A stretch of 46,230 bases of DNA from CAZGVW01 sp964529265. GTDB taxonomy: Bacteria; Planctomycetota; Phycisphaerae; Phycisphaerales; UBA1924. The notes beneath the pieces were generated by a model, which did not search any database, was not told the DNA's origin, and worked only from the letters and a program-made list of their open reading frames with translations. The DNA is taken from contig CAZGVW010000175.1 in NCBI GenBank assembly GCA_964529265.1, positions 1 to 46,230 of the forward strand, read 5' to 3'. Both the position numbers and the translations under genes were made by a program. Below, piece by piece: positions 13,968-23,670 of the stretch; positions within the stretch are counted from its first letter, which is position 1, and each line of letters begins with the position of its first letter.

Positions 13968-16946
13968 ATGCCGAGGCGCCACACGTTCCGCCGAGGGGGA
14001 AGCGCTGTCCGCGCTGCCCGTCGCCGTTCGCAGGCCGCACAGGTTCGCTGCGAGCCGCTCGAGCCGCGGCTGCTGCTGAGCGGAGATGCTCCGTGCATTG
14101 ACACGATCTTCGCGGACAATCGCGGGCTGATCATCCTGACGCCGACGGACGCACTGAACGCCGCGACGATCAACCAGGCGGCGTTCTCGGTGACCTCGGC
14201 GGGGGCAGACTCGCAGTTCGGCACGGCGGACGACGTGGGGCACGCGTTCACGCTGGAGCTGGCGGGCGAGGGCGGGGCGCGGGAAATCCGCATCATGGCG
14301 GACGTTGACGCGGGCACGCGATATCGCGTGACCGTGAACGGCGACCAGATCCGCGGATTGAACGGCGAGGCGCTGGACGCGGAGTTCAACGGGAGCGATA
14401 TGCCGACGGGCGACGGGGTCGCGGGCGGTCAGCTGGAGTTCTTCACGCGGCGGGCGTTCGATCCGACTGCGCGCATCTTCACGGTGCTGGGCGACATCGA
14501 CGTGCGGCTGTTCCAGCAGGATACGCCGATTTCGGTGGCGAACTTCCTGTCGTATGCGGACAGCGGACGGTACGACAACACGTACTTCCACCGGCTGGTG
14601 TCGGGGTTCGTGCTGCAGGGCGGCGGGTTCCTCGCGGATACGCCGACGGTGCAGCCGCCGCGGGATCCGCAGATTCTGAACGAGCCGGGCATCTCGAACC
14701 TGCGCGGCACGCTGGCGTTTGCGAAGCTGGGCGGGCAGCCGAACTCGGCGACGAACCAGTTCTTCTTCAACCTGGGGAACAACAGCCAGAACCTGGACAA
14801 CCAGAACGGCGGTTTCGCGGTGTTCGCCGAGGTGGTGGATGACGCGGGCCTGGCGATCATGGATGCGCTCGCGGGGCTGACGCGGATCGATTTCTCGTCG
14901 ATCGGCGGCGCCTTCGGCGAGGTTCCGGTGCTCGACGCGGACGCGGTGGATGGCCCGACGGACATCGCGGCGGACAACCTGGCGGTGATCAGCCGCATTT
15001 CGCTGCGGCTGGACATCGTGGCCGAGCCGCCGGGGACGATCGACGGCGATCGGTTCTCGTTCTCGAACGGGAACGCGACGGTGACGATCATCGACCTGTC
15101 GGGCGTGGGGATTCCGACGAACATCGCGGAGATCGTGAAGGTGCGGTTCGACGGCTCGCGCGTGAGCAGCGTGACGCTGCAGGACGGTTTGCCGCGGGGC
15201 GTGGCGATCTCGATCGAAGGCGCATCGTCGGTGTCCAAGATTATTGATGCGCGGCGGACGCCGGAGGATCTGGGCGTCATCGTCTCGAGCGTGTTCGTGG
15301 GGCACGTGAAGATCAAGGGCGACATCACTGGCGTGAACATCAACGGCCTGCGCATCGCGGGCATGGTGGTGGAGGAGGATCTCGACGGGGACGGCGACGG
15401 CGACGACCTGACGAGCGTGTTCGTGGCTGACGGCCGCATGCAGACGCTGGAAGTGGCGGGCGCCACAGGCGGCGACATCGTGGTCCCGGGCGGGGTTTCC
15501 ACGCTGAAGATCCTGGGCGACATCGAAGACATCGACATCATGGTGGGGAGCGAGGGCCTCGACCCGGTCGCCATGAGGGTCTACTTCGGGCGCGTGGCGG
15601 ACGTGGATTTCCGCACGCAGACGCGTGTGAACACGCTGTACGCGGTGGAGTGGGTGGACAAGGACAGCGTGCCCGATCAGCTCCGGGCGCCTTCGATCGA
15701 GAAGATCGCGATCAAGGGCGACCGGCGGGCGGGGATTGCGGGCGACTTCGCCATCGACGCGATGCTGAGCGGCATGCCGGACCTCGAGCGGTCGCTGGGA
15801 TCGCTCTCCGTGAACGGGTTCATGTACAGCTCGCGCTTCGAGGTGGTGGGCGACGCCGGCACGATCACGCTGGGCGACGTGAGCAACGCGTCGATCAACA
15901 TCGCGGGCGACATGAAGGCGCTGAAGGCCAAGGCGGTGTCGGCGTTCGACGTGGTGGTGGTGGGCGAGGCGTCGCGGCTGACGGTGTGCGAATGGATCGG
16001 CGGCGGCGTGCTGGCGGACAGCATCGTGAACTTCATCGTGACCGGCGATCGCCGGCGCGGCATGGACGGCGACCTGACGGTGGACATCGCGATGAGCAGC
16101 GTTGGGCAGTTCAGCATCCACCGGATGACGGTCGCGGGCGACGTCTACAACGGCCAGTGGGTGACGGATCGCGAAGTGCGCACGGTGGCCATCAAGGGCG
16201 AAGTGCGCGACATGGACATCACGTTCCGAGGCGATCTCGATCGCTGGGTGAGCGGGCAGGTGCTCAACACGGATCTGAACCCGACCGGCCTTGCCCGGGT
16301 CATCGATGTTCCCCAGTGGATGGGCGGATCGATCGAGGCCGGGCAGATCGACATGCTGCGCACGAAGGGCGACCGGCGCCTGGGCCTCGACGGCGATTTC
16401 TCGGCGGAGGTGACGGCCCAGAGGATGGGGACGATGTTCGTCCGCGGCGATCTGATGGATTCGAACATCCGGCTGCAGCAGAACCCGTTCGATCCGCGGA
16501 TTTCGCTCCATGAGTTGAACGTGATCGGCGTGATGCAGAACTCGGTCCTGCGGTCGCGCGACCACATGGGCGTGATCATGACTTCGGGCATGGTCGATTC
16601 GGCCATCTTCTCGGCCATCGCGGAGGCGACGCCGTTCGGCTTCCCGCCGATCAGTCAGGCCCAGATCTTCGGGCAGATCGACCGGCTGCTTGTGCGCAAG
16701 TCGCCGACGGGCGACGGATCGTTCACGAACTCGTTCGTGGCGTCGGCGGCGATCCGGCAGATCTCGATTCTGCACGTGGACACGTTGAACGCGGGCCAGG
16801 CGTTCGGCATCGCGGCGGGGACGATCGAATCGCTGACGTTCAATGACGGCGAGGAAGATCACAGCATGCGGTTCCCGGGCGGCGGGGCGCCTCAGGCGAT
16901 GAACGACTTCCAGCTGCGGCTGAACTTCGCAATCCCCACCGTCTGA
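13968..16946 (+). CDS. LEPR-XLL surface protein with cyclophilin domain and threefold repeat
   Basis: A 992-residue protein. A basic N-terminus leads to CEPLEPRLLLSGD (about residues 28-40), the planctomycete LEPR-XLL motif of exported giant proteins. After an Ig-like segment, residues about 165-335 form a cyclophilin-type peptidyl-prolyl isomerase domain: ARIFTVLGDIDVRLFQQDTP, NTYFHRLVSGFVLQGGG and NSATNQFFFNL. The rest is beta-rich, with GDRRxGxxGDF motifs starting at 15717, 16044 and 16368, i.e. repeating every 108-109 residues. The ATG at 13968 is chosen for its upstream GAGGAG. A longer GTG start at 13938 has no such site. It is probably a cell-surface protein. The role of the isomerase domain there is unknown, and its catalytic residues are only partly conserved (FHR and QFFF retained). 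Confidence 0.85.
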   Translation: MPRRHTFRRGGSAVRAARRRSQAAQVRCEPLEPRLLLSGDAPCIDTIFADNRGLIILTPTDALNAATINQAAFSVTSAGADSQFGTADDVGHAFTLELAGEGGAREIRIMADVDAGTRYRVTVNGDQIRGLNGEALDAEFNGSDMPTGDGVAGGQLEFFTRRAFDPTARIFTVLGDIDVRLFQQDTPISVANFLSYADSGRYDNTYFHRLVSGFVLQGGGFLADTPTVQPPRDPQILNEPGISNLRGTLAFAKLGGQPNSATNQFFFNLGNNSQNLDNQNGGFAVFAEVVDDAGLAIMDALAGLTRIDFSSIGGAFGEVPVLDADAVDGPTDIAADNLAVISRISLRLDIVAEPPGTIDGDRFSFSNGNATVTIIDLSGVGIPTNIAEIVKVRFDGSRVSSVTLQDGLPRGVAISIEGASSVSKIIDARRTPEDLGVIVSSVFVGHVKIKGDITGVNINGLRIAGMVVEEDLDGDGDGDDLTSVFVADGRMQTLEVAGATGGDIVVPGGVSTLKILGDIEDIDIMVGSEGLDPVAMRVYFGRVADVDFRTQTRVNTLYAVEWVDKDSVPDQLRAPSIEKIAIKGDRRAGIAGDFAIDAMLSGMPDLERSLGSLSVNGFMYSSRFEVVGDAGTITLGDVSNASINIAGDMKALKAKAVSAFDVVVVGEASRLTVCEWIGGGVLADSIVNFIVTGDRRRGMDGDLTVDIAMSSVGQFSIHRMTVAGDVYNGQWVTDREVRTVAIKGEVRDMDITFRGDLDRWVSGQVLNTDLNPTGLARVIDVPQWMGGSIEAGQIDMLRTKGDRRLGLDGDFSAEVTAQRMGTMFVRGDLMDSNIRLQQNPFDPRISLHELNVIGVMQNSVLRSRDHMGVIMTSGMVDSAIFSAIAEATPFGFPPISQAQIFGQIDRLLVRKSPTGDGSFTNSFVASAAIRQISILHVDTLNAGQAFGIAAGTIESLTFNDGEEDHSMRFPGGGAPQAMNDFQLRLNFAIPTV

Positions 16947-17007
16947 GGCGGGTTCGGGGCGAACGGGCCTGGGACGGGGCTTTGGGCGTCGGTTCAGCGC
17001 CGGTAAA

Positions 17008-17030
17008 CTCCTCCGGAACACCGGAGGAGG
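17008..17030 (+). promoter_or_regulatory. Hairpin hiding the ribosome site of the alkylation-repair gene
   Basis: CTCCTCCGG (17008-17016) pairs perfectly with CCGGAGGAG (17021-17029) across an AACA tetraloop. The 3' arm is the Shine-Dalgarno sequence of the gene that starts at 17035. If the stem forms, translation would be blocked until it opens. Confidence 0.55.
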
Positions 17031-17034
17031 CCAC

Positions 17035-17874
17035 ATGCCTGCCGCGAAGAAGACGTCGAAGACTACCGCGAAGAAGAAGTCCGCCACGAGGGGCGCAAAG
17101 TCAACAAGGAAGGCTGCGCGGGCGGGCGCAGCGAAGCGTCGCGTTCCGGGCATCGCATCGCCTGCGAAAGCCGGCGGAACGACCGGCGCGCGCCTGACGC
17201 GGGAGCAGGCGATGGCCGCGCTCAGGAAGGCGGGGACGGACCAGAACCGGAAGGTGTACGTGCGGCACGGCGTGAAGGGCGATATGTTCGGCGTCTCGTT
17301 CGCGAACCTGCGCGACATGGCGAAGAAGATCAGGACCGACCACGACCTCGCGCTCGCGCTGTGGGAGACGGGCAATCACGATGCGCGCATGCTGGCGACG
17401 ATGATCGCCGACGCGGCGAAGATGAGCGCCGCGGATCTGAACCGCTGGGCGACCGACATCGACAACTACGTGCTCTCGGGCGCGTTTGCCGGGCTCGCGG
17501 GGCGCTCGCCGCATCTGGCCGACCTGAGCGACAAGTGGATGAGCGCCAAGGCGGAGTTCATGCGGGCGGTGGGATACGGCTCGATCTCGACGGCGCTCAA
17601 GGACGGCGCGGATGTGTCCATGGACACGCTGCGGGGGATGATCCGTTCGATCGAGCGCGAGATTCACTCGTCGGCGAATCGCGCCAGGGAGGCGATGAAC
17701 ATGGCGCTCATCGCGATCGGCACGTACTGCGACGGGCTGGCGGACGAGGCGATCGCCGCGGCGAAGCGGATCGGGCCGGTGAAGATCGACCATGGCGAGA
17801 CGGCGTGCAAGGACTTCGACGCGGTGGAGTACATCGCGAAATCGCGGGCGCACAGGGCGAAGAAGGCGAAGTAG
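17035..17874 (+). CDS. DNA alkylation repair protein (AlkD-like)
   Basis: A 279-residue protein of the DNA alkylation repair family (HEAT-like helical repeats), relatives of which excise N3- and N7-alkylpurines. Residues 1 to about 52 are a Lys/Ala/Arg-rich tail resembling a histone tail, probably a DNA-binding extension not found in short AlkD proteins. The helical repeat region starts near residue 53. Family-like segments are GVSFANLRDMAKKI, LALALWETGNHDARMLATMIAD and WATDIDNYVLSGAF, and the C-terminus again has Lys-rich residues. The start follows a GGAGGAGG site that is buried in a perfect hairpin. The next gene is convergent. Whether it has glycosylase activity cannot be told from sequence. 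Confidence 0.8.
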   Translation: MPAAKKTSKTTAKKKSATRGAKSTRKAARAGAAKRRVPGIASPAKAGGTTGARLTREQAMAALRKAGTDQNRKVYVRHGVKGDMFGVSFANLRDMAKKIRTDHDLALALWETGNHDARMLATMIADAAKMSAADLNRWATDIDNYVLSGAFAGLAGRSPHLADLSDKWMSAKAEFMRAVGYGSISTALKDGADVSMDTLRGMIRSIEREIHSSANRAREAMNMALIAIGTYCDGLADEAIAAAKRIGPVKIDHGETACKDFDAVEYIAKSRAHRAKKAK

Positions 17875-17894
17875 CTGGACCGACCTCCAGCTGC

Positions 17895-18656
17895 TCAGCC
17901 AAAGAGCTCATCAAAAGCATCTCGGTCCAGCGTGCGCAGCCTATGGGCGAACTCGTTCACGTAGAACATGTCCGGTACAAATCTCTGGGCCCGTACGCGG
18001 ACTAGAAACTCCGGATGGTCTACGTCCACGTCAAAGGTCACTACGCCAATACCGAATAGAAGAGCCAACGCCTCCAAGCGATCAAGATCGTCCCGCGTAA
18101 CAGTGTTTGGGACAACCACATAGGACTTCGTTGAAAAAAGGCGATATGCCGCTGATTGCCCGAACGCCACAACCGGCGCTGAGGGGTCAATCTTGATCTC
18201 GGCCGAAACGATCTCCGGCTGGAACTTGATCAAGTCCCCCGTCAAAGGCCTGTAGACACCGACAACGTCCGGGGTGCCCCACTTGCTCTTTAGGCCGGCG
18301 CCACCGAGCGCGCGAGCGTTCGTGACCTCGTCAAGCTCACGGCGGAGCCAGTCGGCAAATGGTTGATAGAAGTCCCGCTCTACCACCGAACTTGAAGTCT
18401 GCGACTCCTCTTCGTCGATGGCGACGCCGGATCGATAGCTGTTGACCTGAACAAACAGCCCGCGGCTTGGCTTGGAAACCTGAGTCGGGAAGAGGTTGTG
18501 CAGATTCCACACTGAGCCCACGATTGTGTTCTCAGGCGTCTCCGGGCTCTGCTGTTTAATTGTTCGGACAAGCTCTTTGAGTCGGATTCCCTCCGGCGCC
18601 TGGGCAATGATCGCCAGTGCGCGCGACTGGACTTCCTTGACTGCCATTTTCGCCAT
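17895..18656 (-). CDS. Winged-helix protein with PD-(D/E)XK nuclease-like domain
   Basis: A 253-residue protein with an unusual layout. Residues about 6-75 look like a winged helix (RALAIIAQAPEGIRLKELVRTIKQ, ending with a GLFVQV strand). Residues about 92-210 match a PD-(D/E)XK nuclease core: ERDFYQPFADWL, then KWGTPDVVGVYRP with Asp130, then IVSAEIKID with Glu153 and Lys155. Restriction-type enzymes use this fold, but no methyltransferase or restriction partner is nearby. The gene is clearly less GC-rich than its neighbours, suggesting recent transfer. It sits back to back with the TPP-riboswitch/thiC unit. Possible roles are defence, DNA repair or regulation. The nuclease call rests on motifs only. 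Confidence 0.65.
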   Translation of the reverse strand: MAKMAVKEVQSRALAIIAQAPEGIRLKELVRTIKQQSPETPENTIVGSVWNLHNLFPTQVSKPSRGLFVQVNSYRSGVAIDEEESQTSSSVVERDFYQPFADWLRRELDEVTNARALGGAGLKSKWGTPDVVGVYRPLTGDLIKFQPEIVSAEIKIDPSAPVVAFGQSAAYRLFSTKSYVVVPNTVTRDDLDRLEALALLFGIGVVTFDVDVDHPEFLVRVRAQRFVPDMFYVNEFAHRLRTLDRDAFDELFG

Positions 18657-18664
18657 GGGCCGAG

Positions 18665-18670
18665 TATAAT
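18665..18670 (+). promoter_or_regulatory. -10 box of the thiC transcript
   Basis: A perfect TATAAT in GC-rich DNA, about 46 bases upstream of the riboswitch. No good -35 box lies at the normal distance; a TTGACT at 18637-18642 is 22 bases away, too far for the usual spacing. The start would be near 18677. Confidence 0.5.
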
Positions 18671-18715
18671 CTCAGGACCATCGGCGCCTGTCCATGGGGT
18701 TCGATGGGCAAAGAG

Positions 18716-18804
18716 TTCGCTCGGGGCGCCCCCCCCGCCTGTAGGGGTGGGCTGAGAAGCACCCGCTGAACCTGATCCGGTTCGCACCGGCGTAGGGAAG
18801 CGAA
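18716..18804 (+). promoter_or_regulatory. TPP riboswitch (THI element)
   Basis: A classic thiamine-pyrophosphate aptamer. The closing helix pairs TTCGCT (18716-18721) with AGCGAA (18799-18804). Between them are the conserved GGGGTGGGCTGAGA (pyrimidine-sensing side), CTGAACCTGATCCGGTT, and ACCGGCGTAGGGA (pyrophosphate-sensing side). When TPP is bound it should shut down expression of thiC, 89 bases further on. Confidence 0.96.
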
Positions 18805-18815
18805 GGGTCGAATCT

Positions 18816-18884
18816 GCCGCGGGCCGGTTGCACGCCGCGGCTTTCCCGATCCACTCCCGCGTCGGGCGATCCCTCCGTTGGAGG
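18816..18884 (+). promoter_or_regulatory. Expression platform of the TPP riboswitch
   Basis: Two structures follow the aptamer. GCCGCGG (18816-18822) pairs with CCGCGGC (18835-18841) and is followed by only three T, a weak terminator at best. CCTCC (18872-18876) pairs with GGAGG (18880-18884), the ribosome site of thiC, across a 3-base loop. Control of translation start therefore seems more likely than termination. Confidence 0.55.
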
Positions 18885-18892
18885 AACCGCCC

Positions 18893-21070
<2,178 letters not shown>

Positions 21071-21083
21071 GCCGCGCGCCGTG

Positions 21084-21353
21084 TCAGGCCGCGTTGCGCC
21101 AGCGCTCTTCAGTCGCGTGGCGTTCGTGGTGCGTCTCCTGCGCTTCGGTGCGCAGCGCGATGCATCGCACGATGCCCGCGACGAATCCCGTGGCCACGCC
21201 GATCGGGCCGGTGATGAAGATGCCGAGGAGCGGACCCTGATTTGCGCCGGGCGCGAAGATCATCGGGCCGAAGAAGCCGAGCGCGAAGCCGATGAAGCCG
21301 AGGCCGGCGGTCCAGCGGGCGATGGTGATGAGGGGGGAGCGTCGGGGGTTCAT
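21084..21353 (-). CDS. Small two-helix membrane protein
   Basis: An 89-residue protein with two membrane segments (about residues 9-33 and 41-66), the first containing GLGFIGFALGFFGPMIFAP and the second LLGIFITGPIGVATGFVAG. A charged, His/Glu-rich C-terminal tail follows. I do not recognise a named family. Its Gly/Pro-rich loop (FAPGANQGPL) gives it a distinctive look. It is convergent with thiC, whose stop lies 13 bases away. The ATG at 21353 is chosen because further upstream the frame runs through non-membrane sequence antisense to the acetyltransferase gene. Confidence 0.6.
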   Translation of the reverse strand: MNPRRSPLITIARWTAGLGFIGFALGFFGPMIFAPGANQGPLLGIFITGPIGVATGFVAGIVRCIALRTEAQETHHERHATEERWRNAA

Positions 21354-21416
21354 GCATGGTGTATCGGCCGACGAGGCCTTGATCATGCCGCGTCGATCGG
21401 GGTGGTGGGCCGGGCA

Positions 21417-21443
21417 GCGCCCCCGGGGGCTGGGAACGGCCGA
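21417..21443. repeat. Partial copy of the 821-898 hairpin element
   Basis: A GC-rich palindrome followed by GGGGCTGGGAACGGCCGA (21426-21443), identical to 881-898. Here it lies in the leader of the acetyltransferase gene, about 65 bases before its ATG. The larger hairpin of the first copy is absent. Confidence 0.6.
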
Positions 21444-21509
21444 GAAGACAGCGTCCACCCATCTGTATCCTGCGCGTCCGGGCCGAGAGGGCCCGCGGAG
21501 CGCCACCCA

Positions 21510-22370
21510 ATGCCCACCGAACTCATGACACCCGGCCCCGAGCACGCGCCGGAACTCGCGCGCCTCTTTCACGAGGCGTTCTGCGCTCTTCAAGACCGCC
21601 ACGCGACGCCGCGCGATATCGATTCGCTCGAGACGGCCCGCCACGTCATCGAATGGTTCATCGGCCGGGTTGATGGCTTCCGCGTCGCCGCCGTGGTCGA
21701 TGGCCGCCTCGCCGGAGGGAACTTTCTGGACATGGACGATCCCGTCGCCGGGCTCGGGCCGGTGTTTGTCGATCCGGCGGTTCAGGCGAAGGGCCTGGGG
21801 CGGCGGCTCATGCAGGCGGCGATCGATCATGCGCTCGACCGCGGCGTCCAGAGCATCCGCCTCTTCCAGGAGGCGATCAATACGACGTCGCTCTCGCTGT
21901 ACACGTCGCTGGGGTTTGACTGGCGCGACTCGGCCGCCGTGATGGAGGCAAAGTCCGCGGCGGAGGACGATGCATCCGTGCGCGCCATGACGCTCGACGA
22001 CCTGGGCATCGCCGAGGATCTCTCGAAGCGTCATTTCCGCACCAGCCGGCGCAACGGTGTGGCCGCGGCGTTGCGGGCCGGAATGCCCGCGTTCGTTCGC
22101 GAGCGGAGCGGGAAGGCCGCGGGCTACTTCCTGCCGGGCTTCGTCGGGCACGGCGCGGCCGAATCGGTGGATGACGCTCTGGCGCTCATCGTGCAGGCCG
22201 CGCGGCGCAATCCGGCCGGCGACACACGTTTCTTCTGTCCGCTCAGCCAGCCCGACCTGTTCCGCCGGTGCCTCGCGGCGGGCTGCCGGACGCTCAAGGT
22301 CATGTCGTACATGTCGTACGGGCCCTACGACCCGCCGCGCGAGGTGTGGATGCCCTCGATTCTGCGGTAA
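21510..22370 (+). CDS. GNAT-family acetyltransferase, double domain
   Basis: A 286-residue protein. Residues about 2-140 are a GNAT domain: LMTPGPEHAPELARLFHEAF, then the acetyl-CoA loop VFVDPAVQAKGLGRRLMQAAID (motif Q/R-x-x-G-x-G/A) and a final SLYTSLGFDWRD. Residues about 150-286 look like a second, degenerate GNAT fold (VRAMTLDDLGIAEDL, GKAAGYFLPGF, VMSYMSYGPY). Two-copy GNAT proteins usually modify small molecules, but the substrate is unknown here. The ATG at 21510 fits the domain start. The longer upstream frame is antisense to the small membrane-protein gene. Confidence 0.8.
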   Translation: MPTELMTPGPEHAPELARLFHEAFCALQDRHATPRDIDSLETARHVIEWFIGRVDGFRVAAVVDGRLAGGNFLDMDDPVAGLGPVFVDPAVQAKGLGRRLMQAAIDHALDRGVQSIRLFQEAINTTSLSLYTSLGFDWRDSAAVMEAKSAAEDDASVRAMTLDDLGIAEDLSKRHFRTSRRNGVAAALRAGMPAFVRERSGKAAGYFLPGFVGHGAAESVDDALALIVQAARRNPAGDTRFFCPLSQPDLFRRCLAAGCRTLKVMSYMSYGPYDPPREVWMPSILR

Positions 22371-22392
22371 CGGCCACGAGTATGCTGATCTC

Positions 22393-22986
22393 ATGCGCCC
22401 GCCCCGCTCGTGGCCCCTCGCGGCCAAACTCTCGCTCGACCTGCTGCTCGCCGCCATGATTCCGCTGGCCATCGTCGCGTGGATCACGGCGGCGCAGAGC
22501 CGGCGGGAACTGGAGCGCACGGCCGGGATGCTGCTCACTCGGGTGAACAGCATCCTCGCCGGAGACCGGCACAACCGCTTCGTGACGCTCTCCCTGCTCG
22601 TGATTGATGCGGACCACGGCGCCGCGCGCTGGGCCAGCGCCGGTCACGATCCGGCGATCATCTACTTCCCCGACCGCGGCGAGTTCGAGGAACCGGAAGG
22701 CGGCGATATTCCGCTGGGCATCGTGCCGGAAACCACCTACGAGGAATACTCCCGCGACGGCCTTCGTTCCGGATGCGTGATCATCATCGGCACGGATGGC
22801 ATCTGGGAGGCGCCATCTCCCACGAAGGAGCACTTCGGCTAGGAGCGGATGAAGGAGATCATCCGCGCGAACGCGTCGCGCCCGGCGCTCGAAATGGCCG
22901 ATGTGCTGGAGCGCGCCGTGACGGCCCACCGCGCCGCCGGCGCGCAGGCCGACGACATCACGTTCGTGATCGTGAAGGTGCGGTAG
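22393..22986 (+). pseudogene. Decayed SpoIIE/RsbU-type PP2C phosphatase
   Basis: Residues 1-149 encode one membrane segment (LSLDLLLAAMIPLAIVAWIT) fused directly to the second part of a SpoIIE phosphatase domain: TRVNSILAGDRHNRFVTL, ASAGHDPAIIY, GDIPLGIVP and IIGTDGIWEAPSPTKEHFG. A TAG at 22840-22842 then interrupts the frame. Reading on without a shift gives the missing family C-terminus (ERMKEIIRANASR, then QADDITFVIVKVR) to a TAG at 22984-22986. The sensor region and the first metal-binding part of the phosphatase are missing. It has therefore suffered both an internal deletion and a nonsense mutation. Intact relatives dephosphorylate anti-sigma-antagonist proteins. Its 3' end overlaps the antisense bactofilin-like gene. 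Confidence 0.85.
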
Positions 22987-23485
22987 GCCGCTTCGCCGCG
23001 GGCTTCGGCGGCGGCTTGGGCTCGGCCGCGGCCGCAGCGTGTGCGGCGGGCTGCTCGCCCTGCACCGTCACGGCGCTGCCATTCTGTGTCGCGGCGCCAT
23101 CGTCCGGAATCACGAAATATCCCCCGCTCACCACCGCGCCGAGTTCGATGGTGAGCGACGAGGCGCGGCAATCGCCCTTCCATTTCGCCTTCGCGCCGAT
23201 CACCACCGGGCCGGAGCGCACCGCCTTCGCCTCCATCACGCCGCGTACGTCGATGCCGTCGTGCGCCTCGACCAGGTCGGCGATGATCCGCCCCTTGGGC
23301 TTCACGAGGATCCGCCCGCACGTCTGCAGGCGCGAATAGGACTGCGTGTTTGTGATCACGATGTCCTCCACGCGCAACTGCCGCGCGCACCCGGGGCACG
23401 ACACCGTCATCGCGCGGGCGCTGATCTCGAACTGCCTGCGGCAGTGGTAGCACTGGATGGCGCGCTGTGCTGCGGGTGGAGGCAT
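22958..23485 (-). CDS. Bactofilin-like protein with N-terminal zinc ribbon
   Basis: A 175-residue protein. Residues about 11-35 are a zinc ribbon (CYHCRRQFEI, then CPGCARQL). Residues about 43-135 are a short right-handed beta-helix of the bactofilin type (GRILVKPKGRIIADLVEAHDGIDVRGVMEA, GPVVIGAKAKWKG). The C-terminal tail is Ala/Pro/Lys-rich and disordered. Bactofilins polymerise without nucleotide into filaments that organise the cell envelope. The zinc ribbon is an uncommon addition, and may bind nucleic acid or protein. A second bactofilin gene lies 185 bases upstream on the same strand. The 3' end overlaps the phosphatase pseudogene by 29 bases on the other strand. Confidence 0.75.
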   Translation of the reverse strand: MPPPAAQRAIQCYHCRRQFEISARAMTVSCPGCARQLRVEDIVITNTQSYSRLQTCGRILVKPKGRIIADLVEAHDGIDVRGVMEAKAVRSGPVVIGAKAKWKGDCRASSLTIELGAVVSGGYFVIPDDGAATQNGSAVTVQGEQPAAHAAAAAEPKPPPKPAAKRPTAPSRSRT

Positions 23486-23670
23486 CGTGGTGAATCACGA
23501 GGCAGAACAGGGACGGAGGCGCGCACACGCTCTCTCAGACCGGCGCGGCTGCGCGGCCATCCGCGTCACGGGGCGCACCGCGGCCCGGTTCACGCGGACC
23601 GAGGCCCCATCGGCCGGATCGCCGCCGCGACGCGAGTCCGCCGGCGCCCAGTCTCGGCCTTCCAGGGGGG

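Noticed and set aside
13755..17375. A 1206-residue open frame on the minus strand
   Set aside because: It is antisense to the LEPR-XLL protein gene, very rich in Arg, His and Pro, and has no recognisable domain. This is the usual mirror frame of GC-rich genes.
18637..18670. TTGACT as -35 box of the thiC promoter
   Set aside because: The spacer to TATAAT is 22 bases, too long for a normal sigma-70 promoter.
22840..22842. TAG read-through or recoding in the phosphatase gene
   Set aside because: No recoding structure or special codon use is evident, and the protein also lacks its sensor and half of its phosphatase domain. A pseudogene is simpler.
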